DNA from: Phycisphaerales bacterium
GTDB lineage: Bacteria; Planctomycetota; Phycisphaerae; UBA1845; UTPLA1
Length of the DNA stretch: 64,000 nucleotides
NCBI GenBank assembly: GCA_022360095.1
Contig: JAKSDK010000788.1
Location: forward strand, 1 to 64,000
Reading direction: 5' to 3'
Part shown: positions 60,793 through 64,000 of the stretch, piece by piece
Layout of the letters: the number at the start of each line of letters is the position of its first letter
Numbering within the stretch: position 1 is the stretch's first letter
Position numbers and translations under genes: made by a program
The notes under the pieces: model-generated
Told to the model about the DNA's origin: nothing
Seen by the model: the letters and a program-made list of their open reading frames with translations, nothing else
Database searches by the model: none

Positions 60793-63024
60793 TCATGGAC
60801 AGATCGGATCGCTACAATCACCGGGAAACTGCGAGGGTGTCGCCCAGCACAATGGGGCTAGAATTGCGGCGAGATCAAGTGCATTGACGACTCCATCGCG
60901 GTTGATGTCGGCCCGTGGAACGGATGCCGTCGCACAGGATTTCCCCCAATTTCCTGGAGCCTGAATTACGGCGAGATCAAGTGCGTTGACGTTCCCATCA
61001 CAATTCACATCTGCATGCAGGCAGGGTTCGCAATCATCCGGCAGTCCGTTTGCGTTTAGATCCTGGATTGTTCCGGCAGCGATATCGCAATCATCCGGTA
61101 CCTCGTTTCCGTTGCAATCGTCTTCGCATTCGTCCGGAACATGGTTTGAATTGCAATCGCCCGATATTCCGCCGATTTCGATACATGCCGCATTGTTTCC
61201 TAAGCGCTGGGCGATCTCGGCCTGATCGAGTGCGTTGATGATGTTGTCACGGTTCACGTCTGCGCGAGCATTGGTGTTGTTGACAGGTTGGCCAAAACGT
61301 GCGGAAACGTAATCATTGTCTGTCGTGTCCACGACGCCGTCGCCGTTGGCGTCGCCAATGAGATAGGCGATGTTCAGAGGTTTCGGTGACAAGTGATAGC
61401 GAGTGCTGTGAACGCCTGGGAATTCGATGCGAATGCAGGATTCATCCGTGGCGTTGCTAAGGTCCAGCTGATACTTGTTCGTTCCGAACAGGGTTGCCGA
61501 TACACAGTTCGCGCCGGTCACCACGACATCCGTGCATGTTCCCGTATCGACTTCGATGTCTTCAGAAAACGTAAGATTGAGTCGCGTCACGCCACCTGAA
61601 CGGCTTTCCGATTTCCCGTTCAGGACGTCCACCTTGCGCACGAACAGGCCTAAGGTGCCATGCGCCTTGACGGACGACGCAACATCGATATTGGGACGGA
61701 GCGATTCTTTCAGCAGGATCACGGCATTTCCAATCGCCAGCGGAATCTGATTGATATCACCATCGACGAACGTCCCCCGTTGACCAATATGGCCGCGATA
61801 CGAAGACAACGGCGTCATATCGTCAAACGAAAGCAACGGCGTATTGGTATTGGCCACATTTACAACGACGGTCATGTTCTCATATTCTCGATACCAGATG
61901 CCCGCCTCCGTCGGATGAGGTTTCTTGGAACTCAACGGTTCGCCAAGGTCCAAATCCCAGTACTCCCAATAGTACAAGTGCGAATACGCCGGAGCGATCG
62001 ACGCATCTCCGACAGCGTAGTTCCAATATCCGCCGGGACCGGCGCCAAGCAGGAATGAGCCATATGTAAACAAAGCGTTTGAACGAAAGTCGCAAAGGCT
62101 TGGATTTCGGCTTCCGGAGCCGGCCAGATATATTCTCACGCTCGATATCACCTCCAGCATTTCAAGATTCTTGAGCCAATCCTCTTCCGCCATGGGAGGA
62201 GTATCTGCCCGTCCCCAATGTGGCTGACCGATGAATGCCTCATCCATTGCACCGTCACCGATGAGCGGAATCGGATTTTCCGGGTACGTGGCAAGAACGA
62301 TGCTGTTGGCGATCAATAGATCCTCGCCGAATGCCGCCTTGGCATTTTCAACCATGCTCACCAGTGCAGCCGACCAATTGTCCTTATAGTAACTTGCAAC
62401 CGTGGCGCATTCGCATGAAGCACAGTTTTCGGTGCATACTGAATCGCGCTTCGGCTCTCCATTGCAAATCGTTGTGCTCAAATTTATGCCGCCATTATCC
62501 ATGAAGATGCCATGGGCTTTTGTATTTGCGTTTAGTCGATCGATATTCAGTTGAATCCACATGTTCTGCCAATCCGGGGTTGGAAACGTCATGTATTGTG
62601 GACAATTCCCTCTTACGATAATTCGATCAGCTCTGGTTCCTGGATGCACCGCGTGCACGAACAGGTCCTCGATCGGATCAGCCAGGGGCCAAAGCTCTGC
62701 ATCGTTGCTATTTGCGAAGACAGATCTTGAATCCTTATAGAGAAGTTTTATGCCTGTAAATCCTGAATGTTCTTCAATCGGCAAGCTACTGCCATCTGCA
62801 CCGCGGATTCCACCCAACGTAAGATCCAATCGCGGTGCGACGAAATCCGCTAAGACATTCACATCGCTGTTATCTATCACTTCGATTGATCCGTTAAGGC
62901 GATAGTGAGTCGCACCGGTCATCGAAAACGCGGGAAAGTGGATCTTTGTGACGGTTTCATCTTGCGCATGCGCAACAGACATCACGAAAAGAATTCCAAA
63001 AGCAGATAAGGCGGAACGTTGCAT
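60793..63024 (-). CDS. Putative secreted glycoside hydrolase with dockerin-like tails
   Basis: The 743-residue protein starts with a signal peptide (FGILFVMSVAHAQ). The N-terminal ~430 residues match the 'putative glycoside hydrolase' pattern with IHFPAFSMTGATHYRL, GTRADRIIVRGNCPQYMTFPTPDWQNMWIQ and HGIFMDNGGINLSTT (Asp/Gly-containing loop). The tail from about 560 has several dockerin-like Ca motifs: DANGDGVVDTTDNDYVSARFG, ADVNRDNIINALDQAEIAQRLG, ADVNCDGNVNALDLAVIQAPG and ADINRDGVVNALDLAAILAP. A Cys-rich Asp/Asn repeat region precedes them (ECEDDCNGNEVPDDC). The enzyme reaction is not certain from sequence. The start ATG is followed directly by the signal peptide. Confidence 0.78.
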   Translation of the reverse strand: MQRSALSAFGILFVMSVAHAQDETVTKIHFPAFSMTGATHYRLNGSIEVIDNSDVNVLADFVAPRLDLTLGGIRGADGSSLPIEEHSGFTGIKLLYKDSRSVFANSNDAELWPLADPIEDLFVHAVHPGTRADRIIVRGNCPQYMTFPTPDWQNMWIQLNIDRLNANTKAHGIFMDNGGINLSTTICNGEPKRDSVCTENCASCECATVASYYKDNWSAALVSMVENAKAAFGEDLLIANSIVLATYPENPIPLIGDGAMDEAFIGQPHWGRADTPPMAEEDWLKNLEMLEVISSVRIYLAGSGSRNPSLCDFRSNALFTYGSFLLGAGPGGYWNYAVGDASIAPAYSHLYYWEYWDLDLGEPLSSKKPHPTEAGIWYREYENMTVVVNVANTNTPLLSFDDMTPLSSYRGHIGQRGTFVDGDINQIPLAIGNAVILLKESLRPNIDVASSVKAHGTLGLFVRKVDVLNGKSESRSGGVTRLNLTFSEDIEVDTGTCTDVVVTGANCVSATLFGTNKYQLDLSNATDESCIRIEFPGVHSTRYHLSPKPLNIAYLIGDANGDGVVDTTDNDYVSARFGQPVNNTNARADVNRDNIINALDQAEIAQRLGNNAACIEIGGISGDCNSNHVPDECEDDCNGNEVPDDCDIAAGTIQDLNANGLPDDCEPCLHADVNCDGNVNALDLAVIQAPGNWGKSCATASVPRADINRDGVVNALDLAAILAPLCWATPSQFPGDCSDPICP

Positions 63025-63254
63025 CGAATGCTCCCTTCATCAATTTGTGACCTGGTTTCAGGAATGACGTTCATCTACGATCTGATTTTGTTGGATCTGC
63101 AGCAAAATCGTTGAATCGAGCTTGGGCGTTGCGTATTATGGGTTGAATCCGACCACCGGCCGGTAGGAGTGCTATTAGTTATGACGTGATCCGGAGAAAA
63201 ACTGAGACAAGAAAATGATTATTTTTTGTCTCCAACCGCGTGTTTTGGCAAGCC

Positions 63255-63803
63255 ATGATGCAAGAACCATTTGAAATCGTCGGCACATGTTCGAATTCGG
63301 CCAGGCAAGATGATGAGCATTTGAGCTTTTATTACGACGAACTTCGCAGCATCGCCGGTTCAATCTTGGGTTTTCACCTTCGCACCCATACGCTCCAACC
63401 GACCGCGTTGGCCCACGAGGCTTATCTCCGGCTCGTGCGAAGCTCGGAACCGTTGGGGAATGACCGTGGTTCGATTTTGCGTCGTGCCAGTCGAATCATG
63501 CGCCATGTGCTCGTGGATTACGCACGGCGGCGAAACGCGCTCAAGAGAAAAGGTCATCGAATCCCGACGGAGCTTGATGAAATCACTTCCATAGACGCCA
63601 AACGCAGCTTTGATTTGATCGATCTCAATGAGATGCTGGAGTCACTCGAGAAAATTGACCCTCTCATGGTCCAAGTCGTTGAGCTGCGGTACTTTTGCGG
63701 GCTAACGCTTTCTGAAACTGGAAGGTCTTTGGGCGTTTCCCCTCGTACGGTCTCACGGGCCTGGAGATTTGCCCAAGCGTGGTTGCAGACTCAATTGCAG
63801 TGA
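63255..63803 (+). CDS. ECF sigma factor (planctomycete Sig-70_X6 type)
   Basis: The 182-residue protein has sigma region 2 (LSFYYDELRSIAGSILGFHLRTHTLQPTALAHEAYLRLV, about residues 18-60), then a linker and a region 4 HTH near its C-terminus (MVQVVELRYFCGLTLSETGRSLGVSPRTVSRAWRFA). The pattern, including THTLQPTALAHEAYLRL and DYARRRNALKRKG, is that of the large Sig-70_X6/TIGR02999 group that is expanded in planctomycetes. Such factors are often encoded next to a serine/threonine kinase, and the frame downstream fits this. ATG 63255 is listed; the adjacent ATG 63258 or GTG 63240 are alternatives, with no clear ribosome site. Confidence 0.88.
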   Translation: MMQEPFEIVGTCSNSARQDDEHLSFYYDELRSIAGSILGFHLRTHTLQPTALAHEAYLRLVRSSEPLGNDRGSILRRASRIMRHVLVDYARRRNALKRKGHRIPTELDEITSIDAKRSFDLIDLNEMLESLEKIDPLMVQVVELRYFCGLTLSETGRSLGVSPRTVSRAWRFAQAWLQTQLQ

Positions 63804-63814
63804 CGGGTGCATTG

Positions 63815-64000
63815 ATGACCGACAAATCCATCGATGTAACGAGGCGCCTGTATGCTGAATTCATTCAAAATGGCAACCTGCGCTTTGCACGGTCGAATGA
63901 GGCAGCCGATTCGCAGGAGCTGGCTGCGCTCGCGCGGCGTTTGGCCGCTGGAGATACCGGAACAGGTGAATTTCTTGATCTGCCGGCTGGCAGGCTGATT
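63815..64000 (+). CDS. Start of a gene downstream of the ECF sigma factor (partial)
   Basis: The ATG at 63815 opens a frame that runs uninterrupted to the window edge (62 codons): MTDKSIDVTRRLYAEFIQNGN, then LRFARSNEAADSQELAALARRL. Twelve bases separate it from the sigma factor stop. In planctomycetes the gene after an ECF of this type is often a Ser/Thr protein kinase with N-terminal segments of this kind, but no kinase motif is reached here. Identity is therefore inferred from context only. Confidence 0.6.
   Translation, partial: MTDKSIDVTRRLYAEFIQNGNLRFARSNEAADSQELAALARRLAAGDTGTGEFLDLPAGRLI

Overview
The window is about 64 kb of a high-GC bacterial chromosome, most likely from the phylum Planctomycetota (a Phycisphaerae-like lineage is my guess). 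The signs are secreted proteins ending in dockerin-like EF-hand tails, thrombospondin-3-type calcium repeats, a DUF1559-like pseudopilin, a planctomycete-style ECF sigma factor (Sig-70_X6 type), multihaem cytochromes, and many lipoproteins and secreted propeller proteins. Assignment is by recognition only; no database search was possible.

Layout. 1-15.7 kb: a type IV pilus / type II secretion operon (pseudopilin end, pilM, pilN, pilO, a PilP-like gene, a secretin, a TPR lipoprotein, then pilB, pilT, pilC), with a regulatory block (histidine kinase, receiver, HD-GYP, STAS) embedded in the middle. 15.8-22.9 kb: a zinc-ribbon membrane protein, an NHL propeller / YtkA-like / di-haem peroxidase cluster with overlapping genes, and a large choice-of-anchor-B protein with a dockerin-like tail. 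23-28 kb: a bacterial microcompartment (BMC) locus with two BMC-T, one BMC-H, two BMC-P, a CoA-acylating aldehyde dehydrogenase and a PLP-dependent desulfhydrase/deaminase-like enzyme. 28-48.5 kb: mostly metabolic and housekeeping genes (fused proline dehydrogenase/P5C dehydrogenase, 7Fe ferredoxin, dimeric dUTPase, RlmI-like methyltransferase, GlcG-like protein, urocanate hydratase, a five-haem cytochrome, PtsN, FabI, heptosyltransferase, MsrB, FecR protein, epimerase, methyltransferase). 48.7-55.7 kb: tRNA-Pro, an ATC-hydrolase-like gene, an 85-bp tandem repeat, an S41 peptidase and a large calcium-repeat protein. 55.7-60.6 kb: an accessory cassette (excisionase-type HTH, an unknown helical protein, a ParA/MinD-like ATPase, an unknown Trp-rich protein). 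60.8-64 kb: a putative glycoside hydrolase with dockerin-like tails, an ECF sigma factor and the start of another gene.

How the genes work together. The pilus operon carries its own phosphorelay and a c-di-GMP phosphodiesterase beside an MshEN-type ATPase, which suggests that assembly is tuned by c-di-GMP. The BMC genes can supply every shell tile type plus an aldehyde-oxidising core enzyme, but the enzyme that makes the aldehyde is not recognisable; the PLP enzyme is the only other candidate. The main candidates for undescribed biology are this BMC locus, the HTH/ParA-like cassette, a dispersed GC-rich palindrome family (seven copies), an in-frame repeat insertion in urocanate hydratase, and a 24-bp repeat found both upstream of and inside one small gene.
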